Shown here: piece by piece, positions 35,895 through 45,760 of the stretch | Layout of the letters: each line of letters begins with the position of its first letter | How positions within the stretch are numbered: position 1 is the first letter of the stretch | Assembly (NCBI GenBank): GCA_027924585.1 | Contig: BSBM01000597.1 | Coordinates: forward strand, 6,029,501 to 6,093,500 | Origin: Larix kaempferi | Taxonomy: Eukaryota > Streptophyta > Pinopsida > Pinales > Pinaceae | Direction: 5' to 3' | Length of the DNA stretch: 64,000 nt | Program-made: the position numbers and the translations under genes | Notes under the pieces: generated by a model | The model's database searches: none | Told to the model about the DNA's origin: nothing | Seen by the model: the letters and a program-made list of their open reading frames with translations, nothing else

Positions 35895-36446
35895 TGTTGA
35901 AATATTGTAACTTCAAAGAATATTATATTTGTATATTATTTATTCCGGAGATGTTCCATACCTCCGATGTGATTATACTATAAATCCGGAGATGTTTATT
36001 CCTCCGATTTGGTTGTGGTAACTAGGGTTATTAGACCCACCATGTGGGGGTCGGCCCAGTCAGTTATAATGGGGTATTTAACCTAATGGTTAAATACGAG
36101 CCTACATGTACTTGTGTAAAATACATATCAGAGTAGTGTATAAATAGAGGAGGTGTGTTCCTCATTATACACACACACTCACTTGAGGATAGCTCACTTG
36201 TGGAGGAGAGGTATGCTATTGTGGAGAAGGAGATCATGTCTCAGGGTTTCATCTTTGTATATTGTTGGTCATCTATATTGAGGAAGCTTTGCTGGGTTTT
36301 CTACCCCATGAGGGTTTCCCAGGATAAATCTTTGTCTCTTGTGTTTATGCTGTGCTTGTTGTTTCTTCAGTGATCCTGTATATGCTATTATTGTGAAATG
36401 GAATGTAATGCTGCTATTTTATGTCTTAGCATATTAAATTTTAACA
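35895..36446 (+). repeat. Copia D 5' LTR (552 bp)
   Basis: TGTTGAAATATTG...TTTTAACA. TATA box TATAAATA at 36139-36146. Two hairpins with stem CGGAG/CTCCG lie at 35946-35966 and 35987-36006, and the block GGGTTATTAGACCCACC starts at 36025. Confidence 0.96.
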
Positions 36447-36464
36447 TGGTATCAGAGCTAACCT
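36447..36464 (+). promoter_or_regulatory. Copia D primer-binding site
   Basis: TGGTATCAGAGCTAACCT directly after the 5' LTR. It fits initiator tRNA-Met. Confidence 0.93.
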
Positions 36465-37800
36465 GAAGGAAGACAAGGTATGGCACTAACGACACTTCCT
36501 TTACTTACGACAATTTGAAGGTTAGGGTTTTACATAGCAAAAGCCAGTCATCGTAGCAATTTCGCTATAAATCCGTTTTGGAGAAGTTTTCGGATCTGAA
36601 ATTGTTACAGGACGAAGATTAAATCTCCAGGTACCTTGTGTCCAAAGGAAAACCTCTAATTCGTTGTACTTTGTGATTTATGATCAGTACAAGTTAGGGT
36701 TTCTGCCTCTTCCAGATCTCAGTCAAATTCAGGTGACCTAGGAAAAAAGGTCATAACTTGGGCTAGGAAGCTCCAAATGAAATTTTTTAAAAAGTGACAG
36801 GTAGTACACAGACTGTACTATCGCAGAAAACTTTTTCAGAGGCCGAAATTGAACCAGTGACACGTGGCACGCCTTACAAGTGCGCTCTCCTGTTTTATCC
36901 CATAAACAGGTCACGTTGCGACACTTGGCATAACTCTCTCTCAGGGAGTCCAATTGAGGTCAGACCTGTCAGGATGGAAAGATAACAGGTCGATCTATCT
37001 CAGGAAAAGTTTTCAGAGGCCGAAGTTCAAACAGTGACACGTGGCATGCTGTACAAGTTCGCTCTCCTGTTTTATCCCATAAACAGGTCACGTTGCGACA
37101 CTTGGCATAACTTTCTCTCAGAAAACCCAATTGAGTTCAGACCTGTTAGGATGGAAAGATGAAAGGTCAGGCTACTACAGAAAAAGGGCTTCAGACCCTG
37201 TGGAGCAAAAATTTCAGATTTATAGCAGAAACAATCAGATGCATATTTCTGTCAAAACAGAATTATTTTTGGAGCACCTTTATTCATGGCTTCCGGAATT
37301 TAGGGTTTCGGAGAAAGTTAGAATTTTTGGAATCGGAGTCCACAGCTGAATGCTACTCAGAAAAATCAAAATTTAGAGACCAAGTTCAAATTTTTTGGTT
37401 GGGTGGAAGACCGGGCTTGATCAAACCCCAGTTCGGGATTTTGATCGGAAAGATGGAAAATTAGGGCTTCAGCAAAAGTTGGAATTTTTGAAGTCTGTAA
37501 CCACGGCTGGAAACTCCTAAGAAAAATAATAGTTTAGAGCCTTGGATTGAACCTTTTGTTTGGGCAGAAGGGTGGGCTTCATCAAACCCTAGTTCGGGAT
37601 CCTGTCCAGAAGATCCAGAAGTTTCAAAGGCAATTTTGAGGGGTCAAATTTTGGAAATTCCAAAGTTGAAGTATGCTAGTTTGATCAACTCAGCAAGACA
37701 TATTCTTTCATCCATTGAGAAGTGTGAAAGTCAAAGGTTGAATCTTTAGGGGTTTCTCTAGAAAACCCTAATTAAGCTCCAGATCAAGTTTCAGGGGGAG
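36465..37800 (+). other. Copia D leader with internal duplications
   Basis: It holds two tandem duplications. One has a period of about 177 bp: CAGAGGCCGAA at 36837 and 37014, then CAGTGACACGTGGCA and CCATAAACAGGTCACGTTGC in both. The other has a period of roughly 160 bp: TTAGGGTTTC near 37300 and TTAGGGCTTC near 37463. The second half (GGCAATTTTGA, GGGTTTCTCT, AAACCCTAAT) is related to the copia C leader at 28030-28400. No gag ATG can be assigned. Confidence 0.75.
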
Positions 37801-39339
37801 TTGAGGCTAAGGCCTTACATAAGAAGACTACAAGAAGTCTCGACAGGTATGACTTAAGGAGGCTCAGGTATGTCTTGAAATCTAATTCTTGATTAAGTTC
37901 ATGATGTGTTTGTCTTCATATTATTTGTTAGTACAATCTTGATTAATGTTAGACTTATCTTATCACCCTAGTAACAGTATGAATGCATGTGAATGATTGA
38001 AGACATTCATTGATTAGGATTATATGATTGTACTAATGCATTATGGTGTTGTGTGAGGTTGATGTTGTCTGCTAACAAGATACAGGTACATCACAAAAGA
38101 CAAATCAAGTTCCATGACCATGACCACATGAAGACAAAGACTCATCCATAATCTTTGTTCTACTTACGAGGTATGTATGACCTTGTTGTATTATGCTTAA
38201 CCTATGAGACATGCAGGTTCTAGCTCAGGATCTCTAAATCATTGAAGAGATTGTTTAGGTATGTTGTACATAACTAAGTAGGTATACTAATCCAGGTATG
38301 TTTCCCATGAATCTTACCTTGTGTTAAGATCCCTTATATAAATATACTTGGTATGATTGGTTATGCTTATTCATAAAGTTAGTAATCAAGGGATTATGCA
38401 TATTATGTCTTTTATCTTGATTGATGATATGCATGAGTAAAACAAGACTTCCCTGAAATCTTGAATACTAATGTTTATTAACTATAATCATGACTATACA
38501 TTCTCAAGATTATTTAGAACTATAATGTTTTGATAACATTTAGAACATACTAATGAGTGTATGTTTGTGTATGAGATCATGAGGATGACTCTTGAGCATG
38601 CACAGTGGTACAGAATGAATAGAAGTTCAAAAGACATACAGAAGATCAAGCGGGAGGCAGCCACACAAACATAAAAGATAAGTATTTGAGTTGTTATTTG
38701 AAATAGTAATGATATTGCCTGTAATAGGTTGTATGCATATTTGTATTCCTATAATATATCATGCTGAGTGTAAATATTCATAGAACATTGAACAATATAC
38801 TACTAATATGCATATGATTGGTAAGTTGGACAAACATTCCATTGTTGCTTGTCTAGAATGAAACCTCTTTGCTGACATGCTGAGAGTTGTGCACACTCTC
38901 GATAGTATGTTCTGGTAGAGATGGAAGGCATCTAGATAGCCACTGTATACATACAGGATATGGGAAAGTGTTGTGCCAAAGTATTGGTCAAAATAGTTGC
39001 ATCACTATGTAAATGATATCTGTATGCATAATAGGTTATCATGTCAATATGATTTGATGATTATGAAGTATTACTAATCATGTACTTAATTTTGATTTGT
39101 AGGAAAGGTCATGAAGAATGATGGACACCATACAAGTGGTGGATGTTCAAACAAGAAGATTTACAAATCAAACAAAATATAGAAGGCTCATGGCTAGAAT
39201 ATTCTCTTAGAAAGGGGAAGAGAATCACGACAAGATGTTTGCTCCAAGTATGGTGTAATTAAAGAAGAAGTGTGAATCAGGTTCTGTATAGGTACCTAGG
39301 ATCGATAATAAATTGATAAGCTTAATGATCACCATGGGT
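37801..39339 (+). other. Copia D unassigned internal stretch
   Basis: AT-rich, with no open frame or motif I recognise. It occupies the place of gag, protease, integrase and the first part of RT. It could be captured foreign sequence or coding sequence decayed past recognition. Confidence 0.5.
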
Positions 39340-40370
39340 GATGTGGATCTCAACCTTTGCTACAAGGTTGAATATGATTTCTATACACAAATGACATGGA
39401 TGCAAGAAGGAACTCACCATAGAGTTCGAATGATATTAAGGCTCATTTTAGTAGACCCATCTAACGAGAGATGGCACAGATAGATATGCAGAAGGTCATT
39501 CAATGCAGAAATGAAAATGAAAGATCTCAAATTGACGCTTTACTTCCTAGGTCTGGAAGTATGGCAAGGCTCAGAAGGAATATTTCTCAACCAGGGAAAG
39601 TATGATGAGAAATATGACTTGAGGTGTTGGAATGGCCACTCTTATGGATTCCAACTTGAAGCTGTTAGGGGATAACTCATCAGAGTTAGTGGATATAACT
39701 CTGTACAGTCAAATTATTGGGTCATTGTTGTATCTAACATATACTAGATTAGAGATATGCCTTGTTGTGAACACCTTGAGTCAGTATCTAGTAGAAACTA
39801 GATGTGTTCACCTGATAGTTGCAAAGCATGTGATAAGGCACATAAAGGACACGATAGAATGCTATCTTGAAGATCATGACTTCAGATGGTTATTCAGATT
39901 CTGATTGGGCAGGAAGTGTATCAGACAGGAAGAACACATCAAGAGCATGTTATTGTCTAGGATTATCCACGATCTCGTGGTTTAGCTGGAAGCAGTCCAG
40001 TGTGGCTCTCAGCACAAGCAGAATATATGGCTGTTTGCTCTGCTAGTTGTGAAGAAGTTTGGCTTCAGGATTGTTTGACTTAGAGATAGAACCAACTATG
40101 ATCCTATGTGACAAATAGAGTTGTATCAAGATGACATAGAATCCAGTGTTCCATGATAAGTCAAAGATCATAGGGATCTAACAAGATATGACACAGAAAG
40201 GAACTATAAAGTTTGAATTCGTAACAGGTTACCGATGTACTAACCAAACCTCTACCTCGAGTGAAGAAGTTACCAACATACTAACCAAGCCTCTGTCTCA
40301 AGTGAAATTTGAATACTTTCGAGACAAGCTTGGTGTAGCTCAAAAGGACCCTCCTCGAAAGGGGGAGTAG
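39340..40370 (+). pseudogene. Copia D pol remnant (RT end, RNase H)
   Basis: It begins at sequence matching copia C's NLYYKVE (39346) and has a gap across the RT catalytic box. It then gives DLKLTLYFLGLEVWQ (near 39530), MATLMDSNLKLLGDNSSELV (39632), a run parallel to copia C RNase H (TLSQYLVETRCVHLIVAKHV) and the pol end NILTKPLSQVKFEYFRDKLG (40285-40335). Multiple stops and small deletions break it. The last codons before the TAG at 40368-40370 contain AAAGGGGGAG, which resembles the functional purine tract at 42694. Confidence 0.85.
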
Positions 40371-42690
40371 TATAGTCACTGATGATGAGATTGTCTCATC
40401 GAACAACAAGGTCGATGATGAGGTAACCTGTTCTCCACACCTAGATACTTAGAAATATTTAGATTTAGGACTCTTATACTTAGAATACTTAGTTTTACTT
40501 ATACATGCTTTTGATGTTAGATGTATTAGTAAGAATACATGCTTTTGATGTTAGATGTATTAGTAAGAATACATGCTTTTGATGTTAGATGTATTAGTAA
40601 GAATACATGCTTTTGATGATAAGATGTATTGGTAAGAATACATACTTTTGATGACACATGTATTGATTAATGTACTTGTATGGTTGAGGATACTTGTACT
40701 TGTATTGATGAGAATACATGTGGGGATTGTATCATCCTTGAACACATGTTCTAAAGTGAGCCGTAGATGTATGGTCTCCGAGAATGAAGTCCTTAGTGGA
40801 CAGTTGAGGGGATTGGATCATTCCTGGACTTTCAGTCCTAAAGAGAGCCGTAGAAGTGAGGTCTCTGAGAATGAAGTCCTTAGTGGACAGTTGAGGGGAT
40901 TGGATCATCCCTGGACTTTCAGTCCTAAAGAGAGTCGTAGACGTGAGGTCTCCGAGAATGAAGTCCTTAGTGGAAAGTTGAGGGGATTGGATCATCCCTG
41001 GACTTTCAGTCCTAAAGAGAGCCGTATACGTGAGGTCTCCGAGAATGAAGTCCTTAGTGGACAGTTGAGGGGATTGGATCATCCCTGGACTTTCATTCCT
41101 AAAGAGAGCCGTAGACGTAAGGTCTCCGAGAAGTGGGGATTGTATCATCCTCGGACTTAGGTCCCTGAATTGATCCGTAGATGTGAGGTCTCCGAGAAGT
41201 GGGGATTGTATCATCCCCAGACTGCGGTCCCTGAATTGATCCGTAGACGTGAGGTCTCTGAGAAGTGGGGATTGTATCATCCCCGGACTGCGGTCCCTGA
41301 ATTGATCCGTAGACGTGAGGTCTCCGAGAAGTGGGGATTGTATCATCCCCGGACTTAGGTCCCTGAATTGATCCGTAGACGTGAGGTCTCCGAGAAGTGG
41401 GGATTGTATCATCCCTGGACTGCGGTCCCTGAATTGATCCGTAGACGTGAGGTCTCCGAGAAGTGGGGATTGTATCATCCTCTGACTTAGGTCCCTGAAT
41501 TGATCCGTAGACGTGAGGTCTCCGAGAAGTGGGGATTGTATCATCCCTGGACTGCGGTCCCTGAATTGATCCGTAGACGTGAGGTCTCCGAGAAGTGGGG
41601 ATTGTATCATCCCCAGACTGCGGTCCCTGAATTGATCCGTAGACGTAAGGTCTCTGAGAAGTGGGGATTGTATCATCCCCGGACTTAGGTCCCTGAATTG
41701 ATCCGTAGACGTGAGGTCTCCGAGAAGTGGGGATTGTATCATCCCCGGACTGCGGTCCCTGAATTGATCCGTAGACGTGAGGTCTCCGAGAAGTGGGGAT
41801 TGTATCATCCCCGGACTTAGGTCCCTGAATTGATCCATAGACGTATGGTCTTCGAGAAAGTGATTTTTGATGTGGTTACTTGTATCGGTAGGATACTTGT
41901 ATTGATGATGTGGTTACTTGTATCGGTAGGATACTTGTATTGATGATGTGGTTACTTGTATCGGTAGGATACTTGTATTGATGATGTGGTTACTTGTATC
42001 GGTAGGATACTTGTATTGATGATGTGGCTACTTGTATCGGTAGGATACTCGTATTGTTGATATGGTCACTTGTATTGGCATGAATACTTGTACTGCTAAT
42101 GATCGTATGATGACGATACTGATGATCATGTGATGATGATGCTGATGATCGTGTGATGACGATGCTGATGATCGTGTGATGACGATGCTGATGATCATGT
42201 GATGACGATGCTGATGATCGTGTGATGACGATGCTGATGATCGTGTGATGACGATGCTGATGATCGTGTGATGATGATGCTGATGATCATGTGATGACGA
42301 TGCTGATGATCGTGTGATGACGATGTTGATGATCGTGAGATGACGATGCTGATGATCATGTGATGGCGATGCTGATGATCGTGTGATGACAATGCTGATG
42401 ATCATGTGATGACGATGCTGATGATCGTGTGACGACGATGCTGATGATCGTGAGATGATGATGCTGATGATCATGTATCGTGAGGATCCAGATGATGATA
42501 TTGTTGTAGCTGTTCAAGTGCTACAGAAGATAAAGACTCAATACTGAAGATGTCGATGTTCCAATATTGAAGATGTTCCAGTAACTGCTTGAGTTACTAA
42601 TGATGTTGAGAAAGCTTCCAATGATTTATAGATGTATCATGTATGATGTTGATGACTCCTTGCTCGTGCAGATACTGTTATAATATCCTT
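40371..42690 (+). repeat. Copia D 3' region with five tandem arrays
   Basis: Array 1: 40501-40660, ATACATGCTTTTGATG units at 40501, 40535, 40569, 40603 and 40638 (34-35 bp). Array 2: 87-bp units, GAAGTCCTTAGTGGA at 40786, 40873, 40960 and 41047. Array 3: 66-bp units, GAAGTGGGGATTGTATCATC from 41130 to 41790, eleven in exact 66-bp steps. Array 4: 38-bp units, GATGTGGTTACTTG at 41869, 41907, 41945, 41983 and a variant near 42021. Array 5: about 42100-42475, sixteen or so 23-bp units based on GATGATCGTGTGATGACGAT. Arrays 2 and 3 share CGTAGACGTGAGGTCTCCGA. Long open frames on both strands here (for example 40732-41838 minus) are products of the repeat. Confidence 0.93.
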
Positions 42691-42693
42691 CTC

Positions 42694-42705
42694 GTTAAGG
42701 GGGAG
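42694..42705 (+). promoter_or_regulatory. Copia D polypurine tract
   Basis: GTTAAGGGGGAG directly before the 3' LTR start TGTTGAAAT. Confidence 0.88.
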
Positions 42706-43257
42706 TGTTGAAATATTGTAACTTCAAAGAATATTATATTTGTATATTATTTATTCCGGAGATGTTCCATACCTCCGATGTGATTATACTATAAATCCGG
42801 AGATGTTTATTCCTCCGATTTGGTTGTGGTAACTAGGGTTATTAGACCCACCATGTGGGGGTCGGCCCAGTCAGTTATAATGGGGTATTTAACCTAATGG
42901 TTAAATACGAGCCTACATGTACTTGTGTAAAATACATATCAGAGTAGTGTATAAATAGAGGAGGTGTGTTCCTCATTATACACACACACTCACTTGAGGA
43001 TAGCTCACTTGTGGAGGAGAGGTCTGCTATTGTGGAGAAGGAGATCATGTCTCAGGGTTTCATCTTCGTATATTGTTGGTCATCTATATTGAGGAAGCTT
43101 TGCTAGGTTTTCTACCCCATGAGGGTTTCCCAGGATAAATCTTTGTCTCTTGTGTTTATGCTGTGCTTGTTGTTTCTTCAGTGATCCTGTATATGCTATT
43201 ATTGTGAAATGGAATGTAATGCTGCTATTTTATGTCTTAGCATATTAAATTTTAACG
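42706..43257 (+). repeat. Copia D 3' LTR (552 bp)
   Basis: The same length as the 5' LTR with four differences, one of them the final base (G in place of the A of the CA end). Confidence 0.96.
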
Positions 43258-43920
43258 TTAAGTACTTGCCTTAGGACCCTGATCCTATTCACTGAACCAC
43301 TAGGAGGAAGAAACTTAGAGATTTAGGATCTCCACTTGCAGTAGCACTAACTGTTGAATCTTCAAGAACTAGCAGTCCATAAGACTTGCACCAGCATCTC
43401 TGGTTCTTCTTAGCAATATGCAGACTTATGATTCCACTCACAACTAGCTTCCCTATTCAAATCTCTCAGTGATCACCTGATGCACATGAGGAAATATTTC
43501 TGCAGAAAATATTGTGTAAGAGCTGCCTGCTCAATTCGAATTTGCCTTATGTAGGCTTCCTAGGGATTTTCAGTTGTTACTTGGTCATTAAATGAGCTAC
43601 CTGCCCACTCCCACCACCTGGGGGATAATTCCACATTTTTAGGGGTAGTTGTCCCATAACCAATAGCTAGTGGTGTGATGCAATTGCTACCATCTATCCC
43701 ATACCTTCCAACAGCTTCCATTCCTCCTAGTGGGTCAATGAACACTCATTTAATAGTCCCCTTGGGTGTTTGTCTCCTAATTAATTTATTTAAATAATAA
43801 TAATCAGTAATTACATTCATCCTTCATCAAACTGATCATAATTACAAGAATTTGTAATTAAATTTAACATAAAGTATTTTGCTAATAAAATAATAATTTC
43901 TGAAATTTGGGTAGGTGACA
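43258..43920 (-). repeat. Gypsy B 5' LTR, segment 3
   Basis: It aligns with 19246-19909. It begins with the right TTAAG target copy of copia D and ends GTGACA, followed by the ACAAC duplication. Confidence 0.92.
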
Positions 43921-43925
43921 ACAAC
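43921..43925. repeat. Target-site duplication of gypsy B, right (ACAAC)
   Basis: An exact match to 15667-15671, directly after the right LTR ends in GACA at 43920. Confidence 0.92.
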
Positions 43926-44204
43926 TCCTAGAGCGAATACAAGGTGAAAACGACTGCTTCTGTAGCAAAACTACTGCAACACTCAAAAAATTTGAATAAC
44001 ATGCAAAAAAATATCAATAATGGAGGTAGACTACTACTAAACACTGCTTTAGGACAATAAGCACTTTTTCAAGATCCTTCACACCTGGCTAGGCCTCATT
44101 GGATTTATCAAATGAATTCAATGCAATGACACCAGGATTTGCTGTGGAAATCCATAGGCTTCTGGTGCACTACCGAAAGAAGCTACTCAACCTATTCGCT
44201 CAAT
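43926..44204 (-). other. Copia A leader
   Basis: It lies between the primer site of copia A and the gypsy B insertion point. Without gypsy B it would run straight into the gag ATG at 15665. No coding capacity seen. Confidence 0.8.
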
Positions 44205-44217
44205 GGCTCTAATACCA
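44205..44217 (-). promoter_or_regulatory. Copia A primer-binding site
   Basis: The minus strand reads TGGTATTAGAGCC directly after the 5' LTR. This is the initiator tRNA-Met type with one C to T change. Confidence 0.85.
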
Positions 44218-44872
44218 TGTGAAATTATAATTCACAGTAGATCTAAGAGCTGAGGATACCTCACACAAAAATAATGAGAATTTTTTTGAATAAGAGTGAA
44301 AACTATAGTAAAAAAGAGTAGAAGAATAATTATGCAGCAGAACTCAGATAAGATCAGAATAATGTCACGTGATCCAATAATCAATATAATGAACAATGAT
44401 GTTAAAATGGAGAGAATTCAAATCACACAAGAGAATTTGTACCTCATTTGTTCAAGCATAGGAATTGTCACCATTACAGTGCTCCAGAAGACTCAAACTC
44501 AACTGAATTGAACCTCAAATTATCTAACTGAAGTCACAATCAGTTAACTGACTAAGGAGGGCACAATAGTGATTTTTCCATGCAGGCCAATAAAAAATGG
44601 GTGCATGAGGCCACAACCAGTGGAATTTGGAGCTATAACCCCCCACAAGAGTCAACTAAGCGAGGTGGACTTCAATGGAACACTTAGTATGTTCCTATAA
44701 AATAGGGAACTAATTGAAGTGGTCCTAAAATGATGCATGTAGTGCTCATAAGGTAGTAGATGGATCTTGGATGAAATTTTCACACCACTAGGGAGAAAAT
44801 GACATCATCAACTACTAGGAAAATTAAATAATCCTAGGTAGGACAAGGATGGAGTATTAAAATATCCTAACA
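44218..44872 (-). repeat. Copia A 5' LTR (right, 655 bp)
   Basis: Bounded TG (44218) and CA (44871-44872) on the + strand. It pairs with 12904-13559 and is followed by CCATC. Confidence 0.92.
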
Positions 44873-44877
44873 CCATC
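44873..44877. repeat. Target-site duplication of copia A, right (CCATC)
   Basis: An exact match to 12899-12903. Dropping one copy and the intervening 32 kb rejoins the transposase reading frame: RNIRLGLALDG downstream follows MELDNRW upstream. Confidence 0.9.
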
Positions 44878-45760
44878 TATTATCCAATTCCATCGATGCC
44901 TTAGAATTGAGCACATGTCGTTGTTTCCCATCAATGCTCTTATTTTGGGCATGCCATTGCATAAGTTCAGTAATGTCTCTACACCTATACATTACAAGTA
45001 GTCTTGGTATTAGGGGAAAGTGGAAAATAACCTTTCTAGGAACCACAGTTGATTTCAACCCTGGTCTATACCTTTCTTCTTCACATTTCAGACATCTAGT
45101 CTCACTTGCAATATTTTTACAAAATAATACACAACCATTCACACATGTGTGGATGTTTTCATACCCTAAGCTTAGCTTAGTGATTTTATTTTTACATTGA
45201 CTTCTTTTTATTGGCAATGTGGAGTCAAGTGGTAACAACTAACTTAATAATTCCAATAACTCATATACACTCTCATTTTTCCAACCATGCACCACTTGCA
45301 AGTTAAAAATTTGAAGGATTGTTGTCAAATGACTTAACTTGCAATTCGCATGCATAGGTTTTAAGGCATCCTCCATCGACTTGGACCAACCATCGTCTAC
45401 ACCCTCATTCAACAGTCTATCAACTTCAAACCCTTCATCTAACATTGTTTACTCTGCATCTATGTTTCATGCCTCTTCATCTATGTTTCCTACCTCTTCA
45501 TCTATGTTTGGTGCCTCTTAATCTCTCACACTACACAATTGTAACATATCTTCATAATAATTGTGATTCCAAGGGCTTATACCACAATTCCCATGTCTTA
45601 TCATATGTCAGAAAATCATAGTTTTTTTTCTCACCTTTCTACCCCAACAACCTTTACATGGACATGTATATCTGGATGCTTCCTTCTCATTGGTTATTCT
45701 CTCATCATATGCATGGTATTCATCCATTGTCAACATTCAACGTTGATCCATCTTTGATGT
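44878..45760 (-). pseudogene. CACTA transposase (tnp2 family), N-terminal half
   Basis: It starts near 45757 with a decayed start region. YTCPCKGCWGRKVRKKT (about 45640) and MIRHGNCGISPWNH (about 45590) match the transposase-associated zinc domain. From 45445 it continues in one frame: GVDDGWSKSMEDALKPMH, LQVVHGWKNESVYELLELL, a TAG at 45239-45241, then KLSLGYENIHTCVNGCVLF, RCLKCEEERYRP, VIFHFPLIPRLLVMYRC and ELMQWHAQNKSIDGKQRHVL. This runs to the copia A insertion at 44873, just inside MELDNRW. The missing remainder is at 11304-12898. Several stops make it a pseudogene even without the insertion. Confidence 0.88.

Larger units (their letters stand above)
35895..43257 (+). mobile_element. Copia D: non-autonomous Ty1/copia element
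   Basis: LTRs 35895-36446 and 42706-43257 are both 552 bp and differ at four positions by my count. The target duplication TTAAG is exact (35890-35894, 43258-43262), and the empty site TTAAG is kept at 19246-19250. Primer site and purine tract are intact. Inside, only a decayed fragment of RT and RNase H and the pol end remain (about 39340-40370); gag, protease and integrase are not recognisable. It is related to copia C by leader, LTR motifs, purine tract and the array-filled 3' region, so proteins of such a relative probably mobilised it. Confidence 0.95.
15672..43920 (-). mobile_element. Gypsy B: chromovirus with very long LTRs
   Basis: The left LTR is 15672-19909, and the right LTR is 24786-43920 interrupted by copia C and copia D. 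The internal region is 19910-24785 (4,876 bp). A primer site, purine tract and 5-bp ACAAC duplication are all in place for a minus-strand element. One reading frame runs from the gag ATG at 24647 to the stop at 19950 (1,566 codons), broken by ten stops but no frameshift. The domain order gag, zinc knuckle, protease, RT, RNase H, integrase, chromodomain identifies a chromovirus. In 330 bp compared by eye (about 15900-16240 against 25010-25350) the LTRs differ at about 5% of sites. Confidence 0.95.
12904..44872 (-). mobile_element. Copia A: Ty1/copia element, pol mostly deleted
   Basis: LTRs at 12904-13559 and 44218-44872 (656 and 655 bp) face the same way and carry a primer site (44205-44217) and purine tract (13560-13568) placed for minus-strand orientation. 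The 5-bp target duplication is CCATC. Internal sequence that belongs to it is only 13560-15671 and 43921-44217; everything between is gypsy B. It retains gag, a zinc-knuckle remnant, protease and the last codons of pol. Integrase, RT and most of RNase H are gone. A hand-compared 230 bp of the two LTRs shows more than 10% differences, so it is old. Confidence 0.9.

Noticed and set aside
40732-41838. A 368-codon minus-strand open frame with regular 22-residue repeats
   Set aside because: It lies wholly in the 87-bp and 66-bp arrays of copia D. Unit lengths divisible by three keep any stop-free frame open, so length is no evidence of a gene. No start context or non-repeat domain is present.
42028-42474. 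A 148-codon minus-strand histidine- and serine-rich open frame
   Set aside because: The 23-bp array read in all three frames in turn gives a 23-residue repeat. It is a by-product of the array.
40786-42475. Regularly spaced repeats suggestive of a CRISPR array
   Set aside because: Units are directly tandem with no unique spacers, in a plant retrotransposon, with no cas genes.
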